The position numbers and the translations under genes are program-made. A stretch of DNA of 64,000 nucleotides from NCBI RefSeq assembly GCF_013393365.1, contig NZ_AP022321.1:1088001-1152000 (forward strand), in the 5' to 3' direction. This document shows, piece after piece, positions 25,764 to 34,389 of this stretch (position 1 is its first letter; every line of letters starts with the position of its first letter). The notes under the pieces are model-generated. The model saw only the letters and a program-made list of their open reading frames with translations, did not search any database and was not told the origin of the DNA. Source of the stretch: Veillonella nakazawae (lineage in GTDB: Bacteria > Bacillota > Negativicutes > Veillonellales > Veillonellaceae).

Positions 25764-26360
25764 TTAATCCTTTTTGATACGTTCTACTTTTAACTCATTA
25801 CCTGCAAGTAAACGTTTGATATTATCCCAATGGCGAACAATGACAAATAAAGCAGCCAAAGCGCCAAAGCCAACGAACCAATAAGATTCGCCTGTAAAAT
25901 ACATTAAGATTGGTACCAAAGCGGCAGCTATAATTGATCCTAGTGATACGAGCTTAGTGAAATAGACAATAACGCCCCATACCAAGAAGGCAATCAAAGC
26001 AACTAATGGTGACAAAGCAATTAATACACCTAGTCCTGTAGCTACGCCACGACCACCTTTAAAGCCTAAAAATATAGACCAGTTATGGCCCATCATAGCA
26101 AGGATACCACCTAAGATCATATACATAGGTCCATAAGAGGATAATAATATTACTCCAGCCGCGCCTTTTAAGGCATCACAGAGAAATACAGGTAATGCAG
26201 CTTTGAGACCTATAACGCGATATGTGTTAGTGGCACCTATATTTTTAGAACCATATTGGCGGACATCTGTATTAAAGAAGGTTTTACCGATAATTAAACC
26301 ACTAGGAATTGAACCAATAAGATATGCCAATATAGCATATACGATAACCATAATATCCAT
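25764..26360 (-). CDS. plsY: Acyl-phosphate glycerol-3-phosphate acyltransferase
   Basis: A polytopic membrane enzyme that moves an acyl group from acyl phosphate to glycerol 3-phosphate. The three family motifs are clear: GSIPSGLIIGK, GSKNIGATNTYR and GGRGVATGLG. The 198 residues carry about five hydrophobic segments. The ATG shares one base with the der stop (TAATG); a second ATG three codons in is an alternative start. Confidence 0.98.
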   Translation of the reverse strand: MDIMVIVYAILAYLIGSIPSGLIIGKTFFNTDVRQYGSKNIGATNTYRVIGLKAALPVFLCDALKGAAGVILLSSYGPMYMILGGILAMMGHNWSIFLGFKGGRGVATGLGVLIALSPLVALIAFLVWGVIVYFTKLVSLGSIIAAALVPILMYFTGESYWFVGFGALAALFVIVRHWDNIKRLLAGNELKVERIKKD

Positions 26361-27694
26361 TAGTCTTCATCATCCCGTTTCTTACCACGCAACACTAAAC
26401 GAATTGGTGTTCCTTCAAAGCCAAAGGACTCACGTAATCTATTTTCCAAGAAACGCATATACGAGAAGTGAATTAATTCTGGTTCATTTACAAACAAAAT
26501 AAATGTAGGTGGTTTAACACTTGCTTGTGTCATATAGTAAATCTTTGGAATTCTGCCATTACGAGATGGTACGGGATTTACTGTTTGAGCATCTTGCAAT
26601 AATTGATTTAATATACCTGTAGATACACGGCGATACTGTTGTTCAGAAACGAATTTCAACATATCAGCTAAGCGATGAATACGTTGCTTAGTCAATGCAG
26701 ATGCAAATAGAATCGGCGCAAACTGTAAGAACCCTAATTCATCATAAATATCTTCAGTAAAGCGCAGAGTTGTTTTATCATCTTTTTCAACAAGATCCCA
26801 TTTGTTTACAACAATAATTACACCCTTGCCTGCTTCATAGGCATATCCAGCAATTTTCTTATCTTGTTCTGTAACACCATCTTGAGCATCAAGCACAAGA
26901 ACAACAATATCCGAACGGTCTACAGAGCGTAAAGAACGCACAATACTATATCGTTCAACAGCTTCTTCGATTTTAGATTTACGTCGCATGCCTGCAGTAT
27001 CGATAAGGACAAATTTTTGATCTCCATGAGTCCAATATGTATCGATGGAATCACGTGTTGTCCCTGCTACATCAGATACGATTACGCGGTCTTGCCCTAA
27101 TAATGCATTAGTCAAAGAAGATTTACCTACATTAGGACGGCCAATAACCGCTACATGAATAGTATCTTCATCATCAACATTTGTACCAACTGGAGGGAAA
27201 TGTTTAACCGTATCGTCAAGCAAGTCACCTAAATTCATTAAATTCTTAGCAGAAATACCAATTGGATCACCTAAGCCAAGATTATAGAATTCATAAATAT
27301 TAGGTTCTTGATTAACACTGTCAATTTTATTAACAACTAAAACTACAGGTTTGCCGCTAGCACGTAATATATTTGCAACTTCTTCATCGGCAGGAACAAT
27401 TCCTTGTTTACCATCAACAACAAATAATATTACATCCGCTTCTTCAATTGCTAATTCAGCTTGTAAACGCATCATCTTAGGAATAACATGACTATTATCT
27501 GTTATGAATTCGATACCACCTGTATCTATCATTGTAAATTCACGATTTAACCACTCTGCGTCAAAGTAAATACGATCCCGTGTTACACCAGGAATATCTT
27601 CAACAATAGAGATTCGTTTATTAACAATGGCATTAAAAAGTGTAGATTTCCCAACATTTGGACGACCTACAACAGCCACTAATGGTTTTGCCAT
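26360..27694 (-). CDS. der: Ribosome-assembly GTPase Der (EngA)
   Basis: A double GTPase needed for 50S maturation. Two G1 motifs are present, GRPNVGKSTLFN near residue 10 and GRPNVGKSSLTN near 187, each with its DTGG/DTAG and NKID/NKWD partners, followed by a KH-like C-terminal domain. The 444 residues are standard. A promoter lies just upstream, overlapping the poly-A side of the neighbouring terminator; plsY and gpsA follow. Confidence 0.98.
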   Translation of the reverse strand: MAKPLVAVVGRPNVGKSTLFNAIVNKRISIVEDIPGVTRDRIYFDAEWLNREFTMIDTGGIEFITDNSHVIPKMMRLQAELAIEEADVILFVVDGKQGIVPADEEVANILRASGKPVVLVVNKIDSVNQEPNIYEFYNLGLGDPIGISAKNLMNLGDLLDDTVKHFPPVGTNVDDEDTIHVAVIGRPNVGKSSLTNALLGQDRVIVSDVAGTTRDSIDTYWTHGDQKFVLIDTAGMRRKSKIEEAVERYSIVRSLRSVDRSDIVVLVLDAQDGVTEQDKKIAGYAYEAGKGVIIVVNKWDLVEKDDKTTLRFTEDIYDELGFLQFAPILFASALTKQRIHRLADMLKFVSEQQYRRVSTGILNQLLQDAQTVNPVPSRNGRIPKIYYMTQASVKPPTFILFVNEPELIHFSYMRFLENRLRESFGFEGTPIRLVLRGKKRDDED

Positions 27695-27730
27695 GGTTTC
27701 ACCTCATTATCTAATCTAATACATTACTAT

Positions 27731-27760
27731 ATTTTATCATATTCTACGTAAAGTACGCAA
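27731..27760 (-). promoter_or_regulatory. Probable promoter of der
   Basis: Minus-strand -35 TTGCGT (27755-27760), 18-bp spacer, -10 TAAAAT (27731-27736). It begins within the tail of the ispH/S1 terminator. Confidence 0.5.
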
Positions 27761-27795
27761 AAAGGCTAACCAAGGAAACCTTGGTTAGCCTTATA
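27758..27795 (-). terminator. Terminator of the scpA-ispH operon
   Basis: A perfect 14-bp stem (27762-27775 with 27779-27792, loop of 3) just after the ispH/S1 stop, followed by TTTTTGCG on the minus strand. Confidence 0.88.
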
Positions 27796-27807
27796 TTAGA
27801 CAATGAA

Positions 27808-29706
27808 TTATTCAGCGTCTTCTGCAGTTTCTTTTGCTTCCATCAATTCAGTTAAAGCCAAACCCAATTTCTTTTCGTCTTTGTTAAGAGAAATGATTTT
27901 AACTTCTACTTCTTGACCGCGGTTTAAGTAGTCTTCAACTTTCGCATTACGTTGTTTTGTAATTTGAGAAATGTGAAGTAAACCTTGAATGTCGTCGTTA
28001 ACAGCTACGAATGCACCGTAAGCTACCAAACGAACAACTTTGCCGTTAATAACATCGCCAACATGCAATGTTTCTTCAGCTACGTCCCATGGGCTCTTAG
28101 TCAAAGCTTTTAAGGACAAGGATAATTTGTTGCTTTCAGCGTCGAAGGATTGTAATTTAACTTCGATTTCTTGACCAACGGAAAGAACATCTTCCACTTT
28201 TTTGATTTTTTGCCAAGAAATGTCGGAAATGTGAAGTAAACCTTCAATACCACCGATATCTACGAAAGCACCATAAGGCATGATTTTACGAACAATACCT
28301 TTATAGTTGTCGCCAACGTTGATGTTTTTCAATGCTTCAGCTAATTTAGCTTGACGTTCTACTTCCAATACTGCACGACGGGAAAGAACCAAACGGTTTT
28401 TCTTTTCGTCGATTTCAAGTACTTTAGCTTCGAATTCTGTACCAACCAAGTTGTCCAAGGATTTTACGAAATGAACATCACCTTGGGACAATGGAATGAA
28501 ACCACGAAGGGATTTAACTGTTACTACCAAACCTGCTGGGATAGCATCAATACCTTTACATACGATAGCTTCATCTTTTTCTTGTGCTTCGATAACATAT
28601 TGCCAATCTTCATCTTTAGCCAAGCGAGTCATGGAAAGATAAATAGGATTATCTTCTTTGATGTGGTTCATGATAACTGCTTTAATTTCATCACCATTTT
28701 TCAACACATCTTTGGCAGATTCTGGTGCTGGATAAGAAATTTCAGTTCTGTTCAAAATGGCTTCAGTTTTGTAGCCAAAAGATACATAAGCGCGTTCATC
28801 TTCAACTTGAACTACTGTACCTTCTACAACGTTCCCTTTCTTAAATTCTTCTTGACCTTCTGCTGCTAATAATTCTGCAAAATCTTTCATTGTCTCAATG
28901 ACCTCCTTAATAATCCAGTCGGGAGTCGATGCTCCTGCTGTAACTCCTACCGTCTGTACTCGGTTAAACCATTCCAGTTGTAATTCAGTAGAAGTTTCAA
29001 TGTGATAAGTTGTACATCCAACGTCACGACAAACCTCTGCCAATCGGTTTGTATTGCCGCTATTCTTACCGCCTATCACTATCATAAGATCTACATTACG
29101 TGCTAAGTCAACGGCAGAGTTCTGTCGTTCTTGCGTTGCATTGCATATCGTTTTGAAAACCTTAAGATTCTTAGATTTTTTCTCTAATATCTCTATTATA
29201 CTGTTAAATTTGAATTGTGAAAAGGTTGTTTGTACAACAACACCCATTTTTTCCACAATTTGTAGTTTTTTTGCGGATTCTTCATCTTCGATGATTATTC
29301 CTTTGTTATTTGCCCATAAATTGATACTTTTTACCTCAGGATGGTTTTTTTCGCCCAAAATCACCAAAGTCATTCCATCTTCTATGACAGACTTAGCATC
29401 TTGTTGCGCTTTTTTTACATGAGGACATGTAGCATCTAAAATATGTAATCCCTTTTCTTCAGCTTCTGCATAAATAGCAGGGCCTACACCATGAGATCGA
29501 ATAATCATTGTCCCTTCGTCAATATCTGCTACCTCTTGAATAGGACTTACACCTTTACTTTCAAGGCGACCTACAACTTGAGGATTATGAATGATAGGAC
29601 CTAATGTATAACTTTTACCCTTACCCTCGGCAGCTTCATTAGCCATTTCAACGGCTCGCTTAACACCATAACAAAAGCCATGGTTTTCAGCCAAAATTAT
29701 TTCCAT
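27808..29706 (-). CDS. ispH: IspH fused to four S1 RNA-binding domains
   Basis: Residues 1 to about 282 are 4-hydroxy-3-methylbut-2-enyl diphosphate reductase, last step of the MEP pathway, with iron-sulfur ligands Cys12, Cys94 and Cys188. The rest holds four S1 repeats at about 290-361, 377-444, 463-533 and 547-618, as in short forms of ribosomal protein S1; the last two have the best YGAFV and GLLHIS motifs. The frame is continuous over 632 residues, so this is a true fusion, as known in some Clostridia and Negativicutes. The second half may act as S1. It overlaps plsC by 10 bp. Confidence 0.97.
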   Translation of the reverse strand: MEIILAENHGFCYGVKRAVEMANEAAEGKGKSYTLGPIIHNPQVVGRLESKGVSPIQEVADIDEGTMIIRSHGVGPAIYAEAEEKGLHILDATCPHVKKAQQDAKSVIEDGMTLVILGEKNHPEVKSINLWANNKGIIIEDEESAKKLQIVEKMGVVVQTTFSQFKFNSIIEILEKKSKNLKVFKTICNATQERQNSAVDLARNVDLMIVIGGKNSGNTNRLAEVCRDVGCTTYHIETSTELQLEWFNRVQTVGVTAGASTPDWIIKEVIETMKDFAELLAAEGQEEFKKGNVVEGTVVQVEDERAYVSFGYKTEAILNRTEISYPAPESAKDVLKNGDEIKAVIMNHIKEDNPIYLSMTRLAKDEDWQYVIEAQEKDEAIVCKGIDAIPAGLVVTVKSLRGFIPLSQGDVHFVKSLDNLVGTEFEAKVLEIDEKKNRLVLSRRAVLEVERQAKLAEALKNINVGDNYKGIVRKIMPYGAFVDIGGIEGLLHISDISWQKIKKVEDVLSVGQEIEVKLQSFDAESNKLSLSLKALTKSPWDVAEETLHVGDVINGKVVRLVAYGAFVAVNDDIQGLLHISQITKQRNAKVEDYLNRGQEVEVKIISLNKDEKKLGLALTELMEAKETAEDAE

Positions 29707-30317
29707 AAAGTCTCCTCTATACGATTTTCATGATACGAATCTATCATGCGTTGAATTTCACCTTTAACACGATCATTAACCTCTTTGATTGCTTCAGGTG
29801 TTGGTTTAGCTTTATTTACAGGAACTTGTTTACCAATAATACAAGCTACTTGATTTTTCTTCATATTATGAGATCCAATAATAGCAACTGGTGTTATACC
29901 AATGCCTGTACGCAATGCAATTGATGCTGCGCCATCATGAAATCTTCCAAGCTTACCGCTCTTTTGACGGTTTCCTTCAGCAAATATCCCTAGCACCTTA
30001 TTGTCTTTCAATAATCCTAAGGCATGACGTATAGCTACCTTGTCGATAGCACCGCGATTTAGTGGAAATGCACCAAGCCATGTACAGAAAAATCGAGAAA
30101 TGGGATTCACAAATAATTCCTGTTTCGCCATGAAATGTACATGTCTAGGTAATGCATAGCCACAGATAGGCGGATCATTGTTACTCAAATGATTTGGTAC
30201 AACAATAACGGGACCTTCCATAGGAAAATTATCACGCCCATATACCTTTAGTCCATAACCGACTTTATAGCGCAACCAAAAGGCAGTACGCCAAAGCCAT
30301 GTAGAAAATTTATTCAT
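29697..30317 (-). CDS. plsC: 1-acyl-sn-glycerol-3-phosphate acyltransferase
   Basis: Makes phosphatidic acid from lysophosphatidic acid. The 206 residues have the catalytic HX4D motif (His43 and Asp48 in NHLSNNDPP), PLNRGAIDK, and FAEGNRQKSGKLGRFHDG, a variant of the EGTRS substrate motif. An N-terminal hydrophobic stretch suggests membrane association. It is 1 bp after cmk and overlaps ispH; cmk-plsC-ispH is a known Firmicute order. Confidence 0.94.
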   Translation of the reverse strand: MNKFSTWLWRTAFWLRYKVGYGLKVYGRDNFPMEGPVIVVPNHLSNNDPPICGYALPRHVHFMAKQELFVNPISRFFCTWLGAFPLNRGAIDKVAIRHALGLLKDNKVLGIFAEGNRQKSGKLGRFHDGAASIALRTGIGITPVAIIGSHNMKKNQVACIIGKQVPVNKAKPTPEAIKEVNDRVKGEIQRMIDSYHENRIEETLWK

Positions 30318-30318
30318 C

Positions 30319-30993
30319 TTAGATTCGCTCCTGTACTAGATGTAATATATGTTCCACTGTTTCATCAAACGTCATGTTACTAGAATCCACAACAATAGCA
30401 TCCTCAACGCACACCAGTGGAGATTCATCGCGATTTTTATCCATTTCATCGCGACTTTCAACATTCTTTTTAATGTCTTCTAATGATTGTTCATTAGAAG
30501 TACCTTGAACTTCAAGCCATCTACGTTTTGCTCGTGCATCTACAGATGCTGTTAAATATATCTTCAACTCAGCCTTTGGTAGTACAACAGAACCTATATC
30601 GCGACCATCTAAAATAACACCACCAACAGCAGCCATAGCTTGTTGGCGTTCAACTAAGTATTCACGAACACCTTTATAAGAAGCAATAGTCGATACATTC
30701 TCATTGATTTGTTGTTGTCGAATTAGATCTGTCACGTCTTGACCTTTTACAAATACTTTACAAGCATTTGCAGTAGGCTCTAATGTTAAATCTAATGAAG
30801 GGAGCAATGATTCTACATCTTTTTGATTGTTCACATTAACATGGCTATCGAGAACCGCCCATGTTACACCTCGATACATAGCGCCTGTATCAATATATAA
30901 ATAACCCAATTCATTGGCCACTACTTTTGAAATACTACTTTTACCAGCCCCTGCAGGACCATCAATAGCAATGGCAATTTTTTTAGTATTCAT
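30319..30993 (-). CDS. cmk: Cytidylate kinase
   Basis: Phosphorylates CMP and dCMP. The 224 residues contain the P-loop AIDGPAGAGKSSISK, YIDTGAMYRG, LDGRDIGSVVLP and KIYLTASVDARAKRRW. Length is standard. It lies 8 bp after the FAD-protein gene and directly before plsC. Confidence 0.98.
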   Translation of the reverse strand: MNTKKIAIAIDGPAGAGKSSISKVVANELGYLYIDTGAMYRGVTWAVLDSHVNVNNQKDVESLLPSLDLTLEPTANACKVFVKGQDVTDLIRQQQINENVSTIASYKGVREYLVERQQAMAAVGGVILDGRDIGSVVLPKAELKIYLTASVDARAKRRWLEVQGTSNEQSLEDIKKNVESRDEMDKNRDESPLVCVEDAIVVDSSNMTFDETVEHILHLVQERI

Positions 30994-31001
30994 AATAACC
31001 T

Positions 31002-32249
31002 CTATTCTTCATCACCATGTACAGCATGCATTGCCGCCACATAACCAGTGGAAAAAGCAGCTTGTAAATTATAGCCGCCCGTAAAGGCATCAATATCTAG
31101 AACCTCACCAGCACCATATAAGCCTTTCACCAATTTAGATTCCATGGTTTTGGGACTAAACTCTTTTAACGAAATACCACCGGCTGTAACAATTGCTTCT
31201 GCTACAGGGCGTAACTCCTTTACAGTTAATGTCATATGTTGTAATACATGACATAAACGCATACGTTCTTCTTTTGTAATTTGATTAATGGGTTTACTTG
31301 GATCTAATTCAGCAAGGTTTATCACAATCGGAATCAGATTGACAGGTAACAAATCTTTCATCCCATTAGCTAATTGTTTTTTTGAATATAAATCAAAATC
31401 CTTCTGTAAGCGTTTGTCTAAAACTTCTGCAGTTAATGCAGGCTTCAGATTTATTTCAATAGTGATTTGTGGATTTTTCTTACGCAACAATTTGCCTACT
31501 GTATGACTTAAAGACAAGATTGTAGGACCCGTAAGGCCAAAATGAGTGAACATCATTTCCCCAAATTGTTTTGCTTGTAACTTATTTTTCGAAATAACGG
31601 ATACCTCAACATTACGAAGACTAAGCCCCATAATATCTTTTACCCAAGATTCCCCTGTTACAATTGGTACCAATGATGGTCTTATATCTGTAATGGTATG
31701 ACCAATTTTTTTAGCTAAAGCATATCCATCACCAGTAGAACCAGTTAACGGATAAGAGGCACCACCGGTACAAATGATAGCGTCATCACAAGCATATTGT
31801 TCCTTATCTGTTGTAACTCCTACAACACGACCATCCTCAACAGTAATTGATGTAACAGGTTCATTTAAATGAACTTGTACTTTATACTTTTTAAGGATTT
31901 TCATGAATATATTGCGTACTTCTAAAGCAGAATCAGATTCTGGGAATACACGTCCCCCTCGTTCAACCTTAGTTTTTAAGCCCCAACTATGTAATAATTC
32001 AAGCAAGTCTTCATTACTAAAGCGTTCATAAGCGCCATATAGGAACTTACCATTACCAGGCGTATTTTTAATGAACTCGGCCATATCTGCACTATTTGTA
32101 ATATTACAGCGACCTTTACCTGTAATGCCCATCTTCTTACCAACCATATTCATTTTTTCTAGTAAGATGACACGTGCCCCTTCACGACCAGCTATAACAG
32201 CTGCCATAAGACCTGCTGCACCACCGCCAATGACTACAATTTGTTTCAT
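31002..32249 (-). CDS. HI0933/YhiN-family FAD-dependent oxidoreductase
   Basis: A 415-residue flavoprotein with the dinucleotide-binding loop VIGGGAAGLMAAVIAG, GKKMGITGKGRCNITN, and the C-terminal GEVLDIDAFTGGYNLQAAFSTG. This is the HI0933 (BaiN-like) family; one gut-bacterial member reduces bile-acid intermediates, but most have no known substrate, so I give no symbol. The start overlaps the rluB stop as ATGA. The operon context (rluB, cmk) is conserved but uninformative. Confidence 0.9.
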   Translation of the reverse strand: MKQIVVIGGGAAGLMAAVIAGREGARVILLEKMNMVGKKMGITGKGRCNITNSADMAEFIKNTPGNGKFLYGAYERFSNEDLLELLHSWGLKTKVERGGRVFPESDSALEVRNIFMKILKKYKVQVHLNEPVTSITVEDGRVVGVTTDKEQYACDDAIICTGGASYPLTGSTGDGYALAKKIGHTITDIRPSLVPIVTGESWVKDIMGLSLRNVEVSVISKNKLQAKQFGEMMFTHFGLTGPTILSLSHTVGKLLRKKNPQITIEINLKPALTAEVLDKRLQKDFDLYSKKQLANGMKDLLPVNLIPIVINLAELDPSKPINQITKEERMRLCHVLQHMTLTVKELRPVAEAIVTAGGISLKEFSPKTMESKLVKGLYGAGEVLDIDAFTGGYNLQAAFSTGYVAAMHAVHGDEE

Positions 32250-32974
32250 TCCTTACCTGCTCCTAACGCTTTTAGAGCTTTTACTTCACGAATTGTAAGC
32301 TGACGAGAACCACCACGTTTAACACCACCTAAGGTAAGCCCAGCATAGGCAATTCGTTTTAAGTTATGAATACGGTACCCAAAGTGTTCAAACATACGAC
32401 GAACTTGGCGATTACGACCTTCATGGATTGTAATTTCTACTTCATGAACACCATTATGATCATCAAAACCGAGATCTACAATTGTTGCAGGAGCTGTTAT
32501 ACCATCTTCCAGTGCTACACCATTGGCAATAACCTGTAAATCTTCATCACGAACACGGCCCTTAATACGCACCTCATATGTTTTTTCTACGCCCTTAGAC
32601 GGATGAGTTAAGTTTTGAGCCAACTCACCATCATTAGTCAACAACAATAACCCTTCTGTATATAAGTCAAGGCGACCTATTGGATAGATTCGTTTTGATT
32701 CATTTTTAATATAATCTATAACAGTTTCACGACCTTGAGGGTCAGACACAGATGTAATAACCCCCTTTGGTTTATTTAACAAGTAATAAACTGGTTTCTC
32801 TTGGGCTAATAATTGACCATTAACCTTAACTTTATCCTTTTGAGGATCAATTTTCACACCTAATTCAGTGATTCTACGACCATTAACCTGAACTTTTCCT
32901 TCTGTAATCAATTCTTCTGCCTTGCGTCGTGATGCTACACCACAACTAGCAATAAATTTTTGTAATCGTTCCAT
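32246..32974 (-). CDS. rluB: 23S rRNA pseudouridine synthase RluB family
   Basis: A 242-residue pseudouridine synthase with an N-terminal S4 domain (MERLQKFIASCGVASRRKAE) and the catalytic-Asp motif GRLDLYTEGLLLLTNDGELA, followed by GRNRQVRRMFEHFGY. I place the start at 32974, where AAGGA precedes the ATG; 14 further in-frame codons upstream lie inside scpB. scpA-scpB-rluB is a standard Firmicute cluster. Confidence 0.96.
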   Translation of the reverse strand: MERLQKFIASCGVASRRKAEELITEGKVQVNGRRITELGVKIDPQKDKVKVNGQLLAQEKPVYYLLNKPKGVITSVSDPQGRETVIDYIKNESKRIYPIGRLDLYTEGLLLLTNDGELAQNLTHPSKGVEKTYEVRIKGRVRDEDLQVIANGVALEDGITAPATIVDLGFDDHNGVHEVEITIHEGRNRQVRRMFEHFGYRIHNLKRIAYAGLTLGGVKRGGSRQLTIREVKALKALGAGKE

Positions 32975-32975
32975 A

Positions 32976-33485
32976 TTATCCTTCTGTTTCTGAAACTTCT
33001 TGATGTAAAGCCTCAATAGATTCTACGCCAGCACTTCTTAAAAACTCGTCAGTTGTTCCGTAAAGAATAGGTCTTCCTACAGTATCTTTATGACCTAGTT
33101 CCGCAATAAGAGATCGAGTGAGTAATTGTTTAATAATCTTATCACTATTTACACCGCGGATTTCTTCAATTTCAGCTTTAGTTATAGGTTGTTTATAGGC
33201 TATGACAGCTAATGTTTCCATCGCTGCATTAGATAATTTATCTTCTCTCTTACGGATATGCCCTACATAGTCAGCACTTTCCATGGCACTAACTAACTCA
33301 ATACCTGCTCCAGATACTCTCAAACGGATGCCGCGATTTTTCTCTTCTAGTTCCCGTTGTAATGTATCTATATAATCTTGTACTTCCTCTTTTGAAAGTT
33401 CAAATACTTCTTCAAGCATTTCTATTGATATAGGTTTTGCCGATGAGAATAACACGGCCTCTAAATGCATTGTTGGTAAGCTCAT
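32976..33485 (-). CDS. scpB: Segregation and condensation protein B
   Basis: Partner of ScpA in the SMC-ScpAB complex that organises and separates chromosomes. The 169 residues show two winged-helix modules; AALETLAVIAYKQPITKAEI-like text (AMETLAVIAYKQPITKAEIE) and IRGVNSD, LIAELGHKDTVGRP are diagnostic. It is 12 bp after scpA and one base before rluB. Confidence 0.97.
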   Translation of the reverse strand: MSLPTMHLEAVLFSSAKPISIEMLEEVFELSKEEVQDYIDTLQRELEEKNRGIRLRVSGAGIELVSAMESADYVGHIRKREDKLSNAAMETLAVIAYKQPITKAEIEEIRGVNSDKIIKQLLTRSLIAELGHKDTVGRPILYGTTDEFLRSAGVESIEALHQEVSETEG

Positions 33486-33497
33486 ATAGCCCCCTTT

Positions 33498-34223
33498 CTA
33501 TACGGTACCTTCTAAGGCTGCAGTGAATATAATATCATCCTCTTCATAGCGCATTTCCATAACTTGTTGCTTCAACAATTCTAAAACAGCCATAAAGATT
33601 GTTACCATACCACTTTTTGTTTCAATTGCTATTAATAACTCTCTAAAATATAAACTTTCACCACGTCGTACTCGACTAGATAAAGACAAAATCATATCCT
33701 CTAAACTATAACTGTCTTTTTCAACTTTGACCTCGCGAATAGGCTCCTCTTCAGGTAATTCCTTAGCGCGTTTTATAGTCTGATAAAAAATCTCATATAA
33801 TCGGGAAAGTTCTAAACTATATACATTGTCTATCCCAAGTACGCTTGTTTCTTCAGGTCTACTAAATATGTTGGCGGATACAGCTGTACGTTCCATCAAT
33901 ATAGCTGTAAAATCTTTGATTTTTTTAAATTCTACTAATTTAGCTACCAATTCATCACGTGGATCTTCAGCATCCTCCGGCTCAGGTTCAGCTTTAGGTA
34001 ATAGCATACGCGATTTAATTTGTAACAAAGTAGAAGCCATTACAAGAAACTCACTACTATAATGAATATCAAAGTGATTCCAATTATCTAAATATTCCAA
34101 GTATTGACTCGTAATTTCAACGATAGGAATATCGGTGATTTCTATTTTATGTTTTTCAATAAGATGCAAAAGCAAGTCCAAAGGACCTTCAAAGACATCC
34201 AACTTGTAATTATAATCTCCCAT
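33498..34223 (-). CDS. scpA: Segregation and condensation protein A
   Basis: The kleisin that bridges the SMC heads. The 241 residues include the N-terminal FEGPLDLLLHLIEKHKIEITDIPI segment (shown here in part), ASTLLQIKSRMLLP, and a C-terminal winged helix. I start at the ATG at 34223; a TTG three codons earlier has no usable ribosome-binding site. It is first in the scpA to ispH operon with its own promoter, divergent from the eptA-like gene. Confidence 0.97.
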   Translation of the reverse strand: MGDYNYKLDVFEGPLDLLLHLIEKHKIEITDIPIVEITSQYLEYLDNWNHFDIHYSSEFLVMASTLLQIKSRMLLPKAEPEPEDAEDPRDELVAKLVEFKKIKDFTAILMERTAVSANIFSRPEETSVLGIDNVYSLELSRLYEIFYQTIKRAKELPEEEPIREVKVEKDSYSLEDMILSLSSRVRRGESLYFRELLIAIETKSGMVTIFMAVLELLKQQVMEMRYEEDDIIFTAALEGTV

Positions 34224-34260
34224 AAACTCCAATCCTTAGAAAATATACTTTAACCATATA

Positions 34261-34290
34261 ATTATAAAGCATTTATAGTAGTACTTTCAA
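34261..34290 (-). promoter_or_regulatory. Promoter of the scpA operon
   Basis: Minus-strand -35 TTGAAA (34285-34290), 18-bp spacer, -10 TATAAT (34261-34266), about 38 bp upstream of the scpA ATG. Confidence 0.65.
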
Positions 34291-34302
34291 ATAATTGTTT
34301 TT

Positions 34303-34332
34303 TTTACAGTCATCTGCTATCTTTATTATAGT
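34303..34332 (+). promoter_or_regulatory. Promoter of the eptA-like gene
   Basis: Plus-strand -35 TTTACA (34303-34308), 18-bp spacer, -10 TATAGT (34327-34332), back to back with the scpA promoter. Confidence 0.55.
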
Positions 34333-34389
34333 AATTATTATATATTATAGAAATAAATTATTGTGTATTCCTTCAAGAGGGGATTTATT

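Noticed and set aside
28351..28869. A 172-codon plus-strand reading frame inside the ispH/S1 gene
   Set aside because: It lies wholly opposite conserved S1-coding sequence, its product is rich in Phe, Cys and Tyr as shadow frames are, and it has no convincing ribosome-binding site.
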